From assembly GCA_910584795.1 (NCBI GenBank), contig CAJUBZ010000003.1, positions 70,330-134,329 of the forward strand: a stretch of 64,000 nt of DNA, read 5' to 3'. This document shows, piece after piece, positions 19,194 to 27,283 of the stretch. Positions within the stretch are counted from its first letter, which is position 1. Each line of letters begins with the position of its first letter. The DNA is from an uncultured Eubacterium sp. Lineage in GTDB: Bacteria; Bacillota; Clostridia; Lachnospirales; Lachnospiraceae. The position numbers and the translations under genes are program-made. The notes below the pieces were generated by a model that was not told where the DNA came from, made no database searches, and saw only the letters and a program-made list of their open reading frames with translations.

Positions 19194-20129
19194 ATGAAAA
19201 GCAGAAAAATAAAATTAAAAAAAATATTAATAATCGATGGAGTTATTCTTGTAATTATTTTGTCAATGTTCATATTTGTGAGATGCAGACATAGAGATGC
19301 CTTTACAGATAAAGGTTATTATAAGAATATATCGTTAAAGGGAACTTGGTTCAAAGTAGATTTGGATGAAATGTATCAGGTAAAATTCTACGGGGCAGAT
19401 TATGAGGAACAGGACGTTTATGGAGAACAGGCCAGAAAAGGTAAGTATGAGATTGGAAATCATGCATTAAAACTGGGAAGTAAACAGTACTCAATGAAAT
19501 ATGTCAATGAAAGAAAAGAACTGGAAGATATGATTGATGATGATATTGAGCAATACGAATTAAAAGAATATTTTTATATCATTGATGATGAAGGAAATAA
19601 AATTTATTATTTTAAACAGGAAGAAGATGCAGCAGATCAATTAGATTATAATTGTCAGACAAATGCCTATTATGAGAAATCAGGTATGTTTGATCAAAAT
19701 GGATTTGCCATAGATGAAGAGGGAATGCTGTTAGCTTATAATGGAGATAAACAACAAGTAACGGTTCCTGAATCAGTATCAGGTATTGCAGAAAATGCTT
19801 TCTCAGCAGATTATAACAGGGCATTAAATACAGAAAAGGTTATAATACCTGGAAGTGTTAAGAAAATAGAAAGCGGTGCTTTTTTATTTTCGAATGTAGA
19901 TATAGTTGTAATTAATGAAGGAGTAGAGGAGATTCAGGACTGGGCATTTGGAGACAGCCATATTAAAGAGATATATCTTCCGAAACAGATTTTACACATG
20001 AGTCCTAAAATGTTTGAAACAGAGGAAGGTGTGGAAGGATTAAAAATTTATTGTCCTGCCGGATCACAGACAGAACTGGTTATAAAAAACAATCCGCCGG
20101 CAGGAGATTATGAACTGATTAAAGAATAA
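19194..20129 (+). CDS. Membrane-anchored BspA-type leucine-rich-repeat protein
   Basis: 311 residues: one N-terminal transmembrane segment (about 8-26, ILIIDGVILVIILSMFIFV), a beta-rich middle (about 40-150) and LRR_5/BspA-type repeats (about 180-300; VTVPESVSGIAENAF, VIIPGSVKKIESGAF, VINEGVEEIQDWAF). Surface-exposed if the N-terminus is inside. Starts 5 bases after the phosphoesterase stop. The function is likely binding; the partner is unknown. Confidence 0.8.
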   Translation: MKSRKIKLKKILIIDGVILVIILSMFIFVRCRHRDAFTDKGYYKNISLKGTWFKVDLDEMYQVKFYGADYEEQDVYGEQARKGKYEIGNHALKLGSKQYSMKYVNERKELEDMIDDDIEQYELKEYFYIIDDEGNKIYYFKQEEDAADQLDYNCQTNAYYEKSGMFDQNGFAIDEEGMLLAYNGDKQQVTVPESVSGIAENAFSADYNRALNTEKVIIPGSVKKIESGAFLFSNVDIVVINEGVEEIQDWAFGDSHIKEIYLPKQILHMSPKMFETEEGVEGLKIYCPAGSQTELVIKNNPPAGDYELIKE

Positions 20130-20216
20130 AATTTATATATTAAAATAGCGTATATATTTTCTGTTGTTTTGGGTAAAATACAAAAAACTGATTAGACTAA
20201 ATATCAGACGTGGTAT

Positions 20217-20243
20217 TTTACTAAAAATTTACGAAAGATTTAC
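20217..20243 (+). promoter_or_regulatory. Pho-box-like direct repeats
   Basis: TTTAC occurs at 20217, 20228 and 20239, exactly one every 11 bp, about 60 bases before the Na/Pi cotransporter start. PhoB/PhoP regulators bind direct repeats with an 11-bp period, so phosphate-starvation control is likely. The assignment is by spacing and gene context. Confidence 0.6.
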
Positions 20244-20302
20244 TTAGTAATAACCTCAATATTACATTGAAACATTAATGTGGTTTTATGGAGGTACAGA
20301 AA

Positions 20303-22051
20303 ATGGATATATTCAATATTTTATCTTTAGTTGGAGGACTTGCATTGTTTTTATTTGGAATGCAGGTTATGGGAGAAGCTTTAGAAAAAAGGGCAGGAAA
20401 TCAATTAAAAAATATTTTAGAAAAGCTGACATCGAGTAGATTTAAAGGCTTTTTGTTGGGAGCAGGAGTGACAGCTATTATACAAAGTTCTTCTGCCACA
20501 ACGGTAATGGTTGTTGGATTTGTAAATTCAGGTATTATGAACTTAAAGCAGGCGATTGGTATCATAATGGGAGCGAATGTAGGAACAACAATAACCTCAT
20601 GGATACTGAGTTTGTCAGGGATAGAAAGCTCTAATGTTTTTGTCAGTTTGTTAAAGCCCACATCTTTTACACCGGTTTTAGCACTGATAGGTATTATCTT
20701 ATTAATGAGAAAGAAAAACAGTAAGAGTGCAGATACTGGAATGATTTTACTTGGTTTTGCGGTTCTTATGTTTGGCATGGACGCAATGTCAGCAGCAGTT
20801 AGTCCGTTAAGGGATGTACCGGAGTTTCAGCAGATACTTACAATGTTCAGCAATCCGATTCTTGGGGTTTTGGCAGGTGCATTTTTGACCGCAGTAATAC
20901 AAAGTTCTTCAGCATCTGTGGGAATACTGCAGGCTTTGGCATCTACTGGTGCAGTTAGTTATGGAAGTGCTATACCAATAATCATGGGACAGAATATCGG
21001 AACTTGTGTAACTGCTATGATTTCAGCAGTTGGTACAAATAAAAACGCAAAAAGAACAGCAGTAGTGCATCTTGCATTTAATCTTATCGGAACTACAGTG
21101 TGGTTAACAGTTTTCTGTATTGTGAATGCTGTTGTAGATTTTTCTTTTATTAATGAAAGTGCCAGTTTGCTTGGGATAGCAGTAATTCATACAATTTTTA
21201 ATGTCTTGTGTACAGCACTTTTGTTTCCTTTTGCAAGATTATTAGAAAAAATAGCATGTTTTATTGTAAGAGATTCAAAAGTAGGAGATTCCAAGGAACT
21301 GCTTGATGAAAGATTGATGGCAACGCCGGCTATTGCTTTGGAGCAGTGTCGAAGATTGGTATACAAAATGTTGGAGAGAGCAGAATCAGGAGTAAAAAAA
21401 TCTTGTGCGATGATACGGGAATTTTCCGACACGGAAATGGAAGAGGTTGTTTTTTCTGAGCAGGAAGTAGATAAATATGAGGATGAATTGGGAACATATT
21501 TAGTACAGATTGGAAGACAGAATCTTAGCGAGCAGGACAGCCATGTGGTAAGCGAATTGCTGCATATCGTCGGAGATATAGAACGAATCTCAGATCATTC
21601 AGTGGGCATTGTTAAATCAGCTGAAAAAATAAAAAGAAAGAATTTGAAATTTTCTGATAAGGCAACGGAAGAAATCAGCGTAATGATAGAAGCTGTTGAA
21701 GATATTTTGGACAAAGCCAAAATTGCTTTTAGAGAAAATGATACAGATATGGCGCTTTCTGTGGAAGCGATGGAACATGTAATTGATCATTTGAAGCATG
21801 AATTAAAAAAGAGACATATTGACAGATTAAAAACTGGGAAGTGTTCTATTGATCAGGGATTTATCATGACAGATATTATTACATCCTTGGAGAGAATCTC
21901 AGATCATTGCTCCAATGTAGCGGGGTGCGTTGAGGAAATTGGCCGGGGAAGTCTGGGAATTCACGCTTATGCAAGAGAGATTGTAAAAGAACCTGATAGT
22001 GAATTTGATAAAAAGTATCAAGAGTATAAAAAAAGATATGAACTTAATTAA
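20303..22051 (+). CDS. Na+/phosphate cotransporter with C-terminal PhoU domain
   Basis: 582 residues from the ATG at 20303. The sequence GGAGGT (20290-20295), 7 bases upstream, overlaps an earlier in-frame ATG at 20288, which is therefore unlikely. N-terminal about 310 residues: two NptA/PNaS repeats, each with the QSSSA motif (IIQSSSATT and VIQSSSASV), in eight or so hydrophobic segments. C-terminal about 340-560: two PhoU-like helical bundles (SDHSVGIVKSAEKI, SDHCSNVAGCVEEI). It imports phosphate with sodium; PhoU domains in this family are thought to regulate transport. Confidence 0.93.
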   Translation: MDIFNILSLVGGLALFLFGMQVMGEALEKRAGNQLKNILEKLTSSRFKGFLLGAGVTAIIQSSSATTVMVVGFVNSGIMNLKQAIGIIMGANVGTTITSWILSLSGIESSNVFVSLLKPTSFTPVLALIGIILLMRKKNSKSADTGMILLGFAVLMFGMDAMSAAVSPLRDVPEFQQILTMFSNPILGVLAGAFLTAVIQSSSASVGILQALASTGAVSYGSAIPIIMGQNIGTCVTAMISAVGTNKNAKRTAVVHLAFNLIGTTVWLTVFCIVNAVVDFSFINESASLLGIAVIHTIFNVLCTALLFPFARLLEKIACFIVRDSKVGDSKELLDERLMATPAIALEQCRRLVYKMLERAESGVKKSCAMIREFSDTEMEEVVFSEQEVDKYEDELGTYLVQIGRQNLSEQDSHVVSELLHIVGDIERISDHSVGIVKSAEKIKRKNLKFSDKATEEISVMIEAVEDILDKAKIAFRENDTDMALSVEAMEHVIDHLKHELKKRHIDRLKTGKCSIDQGFIMTDIITSLERISDHCSNVAGCVEEIGRGSLGIHAYAREIVKEPDSEFDKKYQEYKKRYELN

Positions 22052-22112
22052 ATATTAAGTTATAATAAGAGTATGTAAAATTAATAAGGAAGATAAATGA
22101 AGGGAGAAAGAT

Positions 22113-22616
22113 ATGAACATAGATGTATTTAGAAATCTATCATATGGGGTTTATGTAGTTTCAACAATGGACGATGGAAGAGCTACAGGATGTACAGCGA
22201 ATTCTGCGATGCAGATTACAGCATCTCCTGCAACAGTTGCAATTAGTATCAATCACGACAATTATACAAATAAATGTATCAGAGAATGTGGCAGGTTCGC
22301 AGTAAATATCATTGCTGAAGATTCACAATCTATGCTGATTGGAAAGTTTGGATTTTTTTCAGGAAAAGATACTAATAAGTTTCATGATGTGGATTTTAAA
22401 ATAGTAGAAGAGATGCCAATACTTGATGATACTTGTGGTTATATTATTTGTAATGTTATAGATACAATGGAAACTGCGACCCATACAGTATTTTTAGGAG
22501 AGGTCATAGAGGGTGACGTTCAGGGAAGCGGTCGTGTACCAATGACATATGCATATTATCATAACGTGATTAAAGGAAGAAGTCCAAAGAATGCACCAAC
22601 ATATATTGAGGAATAA
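22113..22616 (+). CDS. Flavin reductase-like FMN-binding protein
   Basis: 167 residues with the FMN split-barrel fold of the flavin-reductase/HpaC-like family: N-terminal LSYGVYVVSTMDDGRATGCTAN, then VAISINHDNYT and FAVNIIAED. Binds FMN and may reduce free flavin or act in a redox pair. GGGAG lies 7 bases before the ATG. No partner gene is adjacent. Confidence 0.85.
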   Translation: MNIDVFRNLSYGVYVVSTMDDGRATGCTANSAMQITASPATVAISINHDNYTNKCIRECGRFAVNIIAEDSQSMLIGKFGFFSGKDTNKFHDVDFKIVEEMPILDDTCGYIICNVIDTMETATHTVFLGEVIEGDVQGSGRVPMTYAYYHNVIKGRSPKNAPTYIEE

Positions 22617-22653
22617 GGATGATGTAAAGTTCTTATGGGATATTGAAACGAAT

Positions 22654-22687
22654 AAAATACCCACATGCGTAAGCATGTGGGTATTTT
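22654..22687. terminator. Bidirectional terminator
   Basis: AAAATACCCACATGC pairs exactly with GCATGTGGGTATTTT, loop GTAA. A- and T-rich ends serve both the flavin reductase gene (+) and the patatin gene (-). Confidence 0.9.
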
Positions 22688-22710
22688 ATTATATAGTTAT
22701 TAATGTTGTA

Positions 22711-23559
22711 TTATTTGAGAAAAGTTTTTAAATTTGTTAGATGTTCCATACCTTCCTTACGTCCGATATCATATAAAGATTTTAACTTATCAGGATTCCG
22801 TTCAGTACGCCCAATGGTAATAGGCTCTTTTGGCTGAATTATATATACCTCACCACGGGATTCCATTTCCTTTAAGTCATCTAATGTCTGGTTATACATT
22901 TTATGACGGATTTCCATGTCATGGACAAGGTTTGGATATTTCCGTCCCATTTTTAGTTTAATAAATGGCAGACTACTGCTTTTCTTTTTTCTGTAACCAT
23001 TGTGCTGGGTAAGAATAACAATGTTTTTCTTGTAGCCCATTTCCCTGAATTTGTGAATTGGTATGGCATCGGATATGCCGCCATCCAGCATTTGTATACC
23101 ATCAATTTCTACGATACGTGAAACTAACGGCATGGATGCTGAGGCACGATACCATTCTATATCGGTTTCGTCACCATTAGGACACAGATGGTATATTGGT
23201 TCTCCTGTATTAATATCTGTTGTAACAACATAGAAATCCATAGGATTATTTTTGTAAGTATTTACATCAAATATATCCAGCTTATTTGGCAATTCCTTAT
23301 AACAGAAATCAGCCCCATATAAATCTCCTGTTCTCATAAGAGAACGCAGCCCTACATATCTGGGATCACGGGAGTACTTCATATTATACCGAATAGTACG
23401 GCCAATTTGTTTGGATTTAAAATTACAGCCAAAAGTTGCGCCGGCTGAGACACCAATAGCACCATCTACAGTAATATTGTTTTCCATTAAAATATCTAAA
23501 ATGCCTGCTGTGTACATGCCACGCATGGCACCGCCTTCTAATACAAGCCCAGTCTTCAT
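22711..23559 (-). CDS. Patatin-like phospholipase
   Basis: 282-residue lipid acyl hydrolase of the patatin/RssA family. Catalytic Ser38 sits in GVSAG, the oxyanion loop is EGGAMRG at 8-14, and the catalytic Asp is in the DGG motif (MLDGGISDAIP, about residue 156). Cytoplasmic, no signal peptide. GGA precedes the ATG. It likely cleaves phospholipids or lysophospholipids; the physiological substrate is unknown. Confidence 0.92.
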   Translation of the reverse strand: MKTGLVLEGGAMRGMYTAGILDILMENNITVDGAIGVSAGATFGCNFKSKQIGRTIRYNMKYSRDPRYVGLRSLMRTGDLYGADFCYKELPNKLDIFDVNTYKNNPMDFYVVTTDINTGEPIYHLCPNGDETDIEWYRASASMPLVSRIVEIDGIQMLDGGISDAIPIHKFREMGYKKNIVILTQHNGYRKKKSSSLPFIKLKMGRKYPNLVHDMEIRHKMYNQTLDDLKEMESRGEVYIIQPKEPITIGRTERNPDKLKSLYDIGRKEGMEHLTNLKTFLK

Positions 23560-23652
23560 TCCTGCTTTCTCCTATGCATTATAAAAATTTCATTCTTTAC
23601 TTTATATTATAACACAATAATTCGTGAGGTAATCAATAAATGAAGAGTAAAT

Positions 23653-24333
23653 TTAACTATTGGATGATGGTATATAAGGGATTAATGCTCCTGCAACATT
23701 GGATATCGGCATTGTCTGCAGCCAGACTTTTCCAGGACCGGTTACTACAGTGTTAAACAAACCTTCACCGCCAAGAAATTTGTTTTTAAGACCAGGTACA
23801 GTCTGAATGTCCATCTGACAGCTTTCTGTCATGGCCGCAAGATGACCTGTGTCAATAATAATCTGTTCGCCAGGTCTTAATTCGTGCTCAATCACATGTC
23901 CGTCAAATTCAGCAAATGCCAGTCCGTTTCCGGAAATTTTCTGCATAATAAATCCCTCTCCTCCAAAAAGTCCGGAACCTAGTTTCTTTCTAAAATGCAT
24001 TGACAATTCAACGCCTGATTCAGAAGCAAGAAAAGCAGATTTCTGCATAATCATTGCATTGCCAGGAGAAATTTCAAATGCTTTAATTGAACCCGGAAAA
24101 CTTGAGGCAATGGCAATCATACCATCATTTCCTTGTGCAGTATAAATGTTTTGGAAAATTGTATCTCCAGACAATGCTCTTCCAAACATCTTTCCGATAC
24201 CACCACCTGTTGTTTCCATCTTCATGTTTGGTGACATCCAAGCCATTCCGCCACCTTCTGTAATAATTTTTTCACCAGCTGCTAGTTCACATATAACTAC
24301 TGGTAGTGTCTCACCTTGAATTGTATATTTCAT
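23653..24333 (-). CDS. AIM24/TIGR00266 family protein
   Basis: 226 residues, beta-rich. Landmarks include an N-terminal GGGMAWMSPNMKMETTGGG, central GSIKAFEISPGNAM and HVIEHELRPGEQIIIDTGHLAA. The family is widespread, related to mitochondrial AIM24, and of unknown function. A consensus AAGGAGGG site lies 7 bases before the ATG. Likely monocistronic; 90 bp separate it from the patatin gene downstream. Bases 24334-24457 hold no gene. Confidence 0.88.
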   Translation of the reverse strand: MKYTIQGETLPVVICELAAGEKIITEGGGMAWMSPNMKMETTGGGIGKMFGRALSGDTIFQNIYTAQGNDGMIAIASSFPGSIKAFEISPGNAMIMQKSAFLASESGVELSMHFRKKLGSGLFGGEGFIMQKISGNGLAFAEFDGHVIEHELRPGEQIIIDTGHLAAMTESCQMDIQTVPGLKNKFLGGEGLFNTVVTGPGKVWLQTMPISNVAGALIPYIPSSNS

Positions 24334-24457
24334 TTTTTGTCCCTCCTTAGTAATATAGTCTGTTTTGTGTAAATTGCTGTCACTATTTTTATTTTAATCA
24401 TATCATATTTACTTTGTAATTATCCAGTTACAATTTATAGTTTGGAATCAATAATTA

Positions 24458-24797
24458 TTATTTTTTATTTGTTTCTTTTTGCGAATCGGTATTACTCTCT
24501 GATTTATCAGAGGATTTTCCCTCCCGCTTATCGCTGACCTGACTACCATCATGTTCCATATGGTAATTATCTTTATATATTAATTTTGAAATTGGAACAA
24601 TTTCGTATCCTTTTTCCTGTAATCCTTCAATTACTTTAGGCAATGCCTCAGCAGTGTATTTTGCACCATTGTGCATGAGAATAATGGAACCGTTTTTCAG
24701 ATCTTTGTGGTTTAACACAGTATTGACAATGGAGTCTACACCATAATTTTTCCAATCTAAGCTGTCCACGTTCCATACAAATGCAAAGTATGATAAA
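24458..24797 (-). pseudogene. 3' remnant of a polysaccharide deacetylase gene, cut by the element
   Basis: The reverse frame reads YFAFVWNVDSLDWKNYG then GSIILMHNGAKYTAEALPKVIEGLQEKGYEIVPISKL. These are the C-terminal motifs of NodB/PdaA-type polysaccharide deacetylases (WNVDSxDWK and the SIILMH block). The N-terminal catalytic half (TFDDG and H-x3-H motifs) is missing. Family resemblance stops near 24790-24800; beyond that the frame runs into a stop at about 24850. A GTG at 24769 could start a 103-residue fragment, but it would be inactive. The break is best explained by insertion of the conjugative element, with the other half of the gene expected at its far end. Confidence 0.75.
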
Positions 24798-24823
24798 TAA
24801 AGGCAATTAACAAAGATATAGAT

Positions 24824-24851
24824 GCGTCTGGCAATGCTGGACGCTTTTTAT
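24824..24851 (+). terminator. Terminator-like hairpin at element left end
   Basis: GCGTCTGGC pairs with GCTGGACGC (with G-T wobbles) around an AAT loop, followed by TTTTTAT. It may insulate the element from host transcription. Confidence 0.6.
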
Positions 24852-24892
24852 ATAGGTTGAGCTAACGACCATAAACGGGCTTTTGTATATTC

Positions 24893-24931
24893 ATAGGGGG
24901 CTGAGAACAACAGCTCCCTAATCCCCTAAAA
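24893..24931 (+). promoter_or_regulatory. GC-rich hairpins before parA
   Basis: GGGGCTG pairs with CAGCTCC around AGAACAA, and TAGGGG with CCCCTA outside it, in otherwise AT-rich DNA, 30 bases before parA. A regulatory leader or an end structure of the element is possible. Confidence 0.4.
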
Positions 24932-24958
24932 TGTTGCAAGAGAGAAAGGAGAAATTGT

Positions 24959-25732
24959 ATGGGAAAAGTTATTGCGGTAGCAAATCAAAAAGGAGGCGTG
25001 GCGAAAACAACCACAACATTTAATTTAGGGTACGAATTAAAAGAAAAAGGAAAAAGAGTTCTTTTAATTGATTATGATCCACAGGGTAATTTATCATTAG
25101 CTGCAGGAATTAATAATGAAGAGGTTCAAGGGATAACGGAACTGATGCAGCTGGAAAGGGAAGATGATCCGTTACCGGAAATAGAGGATGTGGCAATTAA
25201 ATATCATGGTCTTGATATTATTCCATCTAATCTGGTTTTGGCTACGGAGGAAATTAATTTAGTAAACGCTACATGTAGAGAGTATATTCTAAAAGCCGTA
25301 ATTGATGAGTACAAAAATGAATATGATTATGTACTGATTGATTGTGGACCGACTTTGGGTATGCTCTTAATTAATGCCTTAACAGCGGCAGACAGTGTTT
25401 TGATTCCGGTAGAACCGACAGATTTTTCCATTAAGGGGTTATCGCTGCTATTGGAAAGTGTTGCAAGAACAATAAGAAAATTAAATAAGAAACTTAAGGT
25501 GGAAGGTATCATTTTTACAAAGGTTGATATGAGGACAAATGTATGGGCATCCAGCATAAAAGATGTAAAAGAAGTATATGGCGCTTTAAATATTTTTGAA
25601 ACAAAAATACCATTAAGAGTTGCAGCTGAAAAAGCAAATAAAAGAAATGTACCAATTAGAGAATTTAATAAGAAAGATGATTCGGGGGTTGCATATGAGA
25701 GATTGGCGATGGAGGTGATGGAGAATGAATAA
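24959..25732 (+). CDS. parA: ParA-family partition ATPase
   Basis: 257-residue Walker-type ATPase with the deviant Walker A KGGVAKTT at 10-17, the second ATPase motif LLIDYDPQGN and the YDYVLIDCGP block. It drives segregation of the excised circular element together with the ParB encoded next, whose gene overlaps by 8 bp. Ribosome site AAAGGAG is 7 bases before the ATG. First gene inside the element. Confidence 0.95.
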   Translation: MGKVIAVANQKGGVAKTTTTFNLGYELKEKGKRVLLIDYDPQGNLSLAAGINNEEVQGITELMQLEREDDPLPEIEDVAIKYHGLDIIPSNLVLATEEINLVNATCREYILKAVIDEYKNEYDYVLIDCGPTLGMLLINALTAADSVLIPVEPTDFSIKGLSLLLESVARTIRKLNKKLKVEGIIFTKVDMRTNVWASSIKDVKEVYGALNIFETKIPLRVAAEKANKRNVPIREFNKKDDSGVAYERLAMEVMENE

Positions 25733-26627
25733 TCTTAAAGGATTAGATGAAATCTTTAGAACAGAAGAGGAAAAAGAAATTATGGAGCTAGAGATAACTT
25801 CTCTGGTCGATTATCGAAGGGGAAATCTAGGGAAAAACAGGTACAGCAAAGAAGACATGGACGATCTAACGGAGTCAATTAAAAACTTTGGCGTGATTCA
25901 GCCTTTAATTGTACGGCCAATTCCAGATACAGAAAAATATGAAATATTATTGGGACATCATAGAAAAGATGCAGCGAAAAGAAATAAACTTCAGACAGTA
26001 CCATGTATTGTTAAAGAGTTAGATGATGATCAGGCAGAGTCGTTTTTCTTAGACAGCAATCTGCAAAAAGGAGTTGAGAAACTTACACATTCTGAAAAAG
26101 CAGAATTGATTTATAGAAGGAATGAGGTTTTGAAAAACCAGGGTGTAAGAACAGACTTAATGTCTGATGAAGAGAAAGAAAACAGGGAAAATATTAATGA
26201 TGAGTTTCATTTATCATCTAGTACTATTAAAAGATATTTACGAATATATAAATTGATGGATATTTGGAAACAGATGTTAGATAAAGGGAGGATTGCTATC
26301 AGAACTGCTGTAAACATTTCGTATCTAGATACGAAAGAGCAGGAAATGTTATATGGCTTGGTTGAAGAGAAAGGACTTTTGATTAGTGAAAACGAGAGTA
26401 TTTCAATTAAGGAAAACAAGAAACTGGGAAATATAACAAGGGAATTATTAATTAAAATCTTATGTCCTATTGTTAATGAGGAACCGACGAGAAAACAGGT
26501 AAAGAAGAAAGCAATATATCGAATGAATCCAGTTGTGTTTAGTAAGTTTTTTACGGAAGAACAGGAACTGGATGAGATAGAAGATATTGTCGAGAAAGCG
26601 CTGGAACAATACTTTGGTCGGAATTAG
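25725..26627 (+). CDS. parB: ParB/Spo0J-family partition protein
   Basis: 300 residues: an N-terminal ParB/Srx domain with the nucleotide-binding pattern (LTESIKNFGVIQPLIVRPI, ILLGHHRKDAA), a central HTH region (about 130-200, LSSSTIKRYLRIYKL) and a variable C-terminal domain. Binds centromere-like sites and CTP in known relatives. Translationally coupled to parA. Confidence 0.93.
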   Translation: MNNLKGLDEIFRTEEEKEIMELEITSLVDYRRGNLGKNRYSKEDMDDLTESIKNFGVIQPLIVRPIPDTEKYEILLGHHRKDAAKRNKLQTVPCIVKELDDDQAESFFLDSNLQKGVEKLTHSEKAELIYRRNEVLKNQGVRTDLMSDEEKENRENINDEFHLSSSTIKRYLRIYKLMDIWKQMLDKGRIAIRTAVNISYLDTKEQEMLYGLVEEKGLLISENESISIKENKKLGNITRELLIKILCPIVNEEPTRKQVKKKAIYRMNPVVFSKFFTEEQELDEIEDIVEKALEQYFGRN

Positions 26628-26642
26628 CGTAGGAGGGATAAA

Positions 26643-26723
26643 ATGAATATACAAGAATTGGGATTAGAAATAATAAAAGTATTTGGAATATTAGACCTTT
26701 TGTGTCTGTTATATTTCATTATT
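26643..26723 (+). CDS. 26-residue small hydrophobic protein
   Basis: A tight GGAGGG site ends 6 bases before the ATG, 16 bases after the parB stop, so it looks like the third cistron of the par operon. The product (MNIQELGLEIIKVFG...) has an amphipathic start and a hydrophobic end. Unrecognised; supported only by the ribosome site and position. Confidence 0.45.
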
Positions 26724-26776
26724 AGATGAGCAGAGAGAAGCAGTTACTCTTGTTTATAGGTAACTGTTTTATTTTA

Positions 26777-26884
26777 TTTATAACTACATTTACCAGGGGG
26801 CCCGGTTGGTTAGGATTTCTTTACAGTCTCCTTTCAGATAAGCAACATTTGGGGACCGGGTCTTCTGGTAAGTGTAGTTATAAA
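26777..26884. repeat. Long near-perfect hairpin
   Basis: The 20-base arm at 26777-26796 pairs with 26865-26884 with one G-T. Inside, CCCGGT (26801-26806) pairs with ACCGGG (26855-26860). The whole ends 23 bases before the 57-residue ORF. It could be a structured leader, an antisense-controlled region, or a miniature inverted-repeat element. Confidence 0.6.
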
Positions 26885-26906
26885 TAGCAAATGGGAGGAA
26901 TTTAGG

Positions 26907-27080
26907 ATGATAACAATTAAAATATTATTGTTTGCGATACAAAGAAAATGTTTACTTTCAATGAAGATACGGTCTGACAGAGTCAGATGCTTGTGGTTGC
27001 CTTTGATATTTTTACTCATGATATTACTCCAATCTACACAGACGGGTAACCTGATTTCATTATACACTGTGCAGAAGTAA
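26907..27080 (+). CDS. 57-residue small protein with one membrane segment
   Basis: ATG with GGGAGGA 7 bases upstream; 57 codons to TAA at 27078-27080. It has a basic N-terminal half (FAIQRKCLLSMKIR) and one hydrophobic segment (WLPLIFLLMILL, about 30-41). The fold is unknown. Its position behind a long hairpin recalls small regulated membrane peptides or toxins, but no antisense promoter was identified. Confidence 0.5.
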   Translation: MITIKILLFAIQRKCLLSMKIRSDRVRCLWLPLIFLLMILLQSTQTGNLISLYTVQK

Positions 27081-27158
27081 CTTCTAGTTATTAGATTTTA
27101 AAATTTTACAGATAGAATTTAGTTTTTTATTTAACGAAAAAGAAAGAGGAGAATTAAG

Positions 27159-27206
27159 ATGAAAAAAATAATAATAAATCTTGACAAATTCGAACGTACG
27201 TTCTAA
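27159..27206 (+). other. 15-codon mini-ORF overlapping the SOS promoter
   Basis: AAAGAGGAG is followed by ATG and 15 codons (MKKIIINLDKFERTF). The -35 box and LexA-like box lie inside this reading frame. It is either a leader peptide or the leftover 5' end of an element gene into which the downstream cargo with its own promoter was inserted. Confidence 0.35.
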
Positions 27207-27209
27207 TAT
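27181..27209 (+). promoter_or_regulatory. SOS-type promoter with LexA box between -35 and -10
   Basis: TTGACA (27181-27186), a 17-base spacer, TAATAT (27204-27209). The spacer holds CGAACGTACGTTCT (27191-27204), matching the Gram-positive LexA/DinR consensus CGAAC-R-N-R-Y-GTTYC at all but the last base. Bound LexA would cover the promoter, so expression should follow DNA damage. The start codon of the downstream gene is 75 bases further on. Confidence 0.75.
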
Positions 27210-27283
27210 GGTTGTATATTACCTTTGAGTTGAATAATGTCATTTTTTGTCGTATAGTAAAAGAAAAAACTGGAGGGTAAAAA

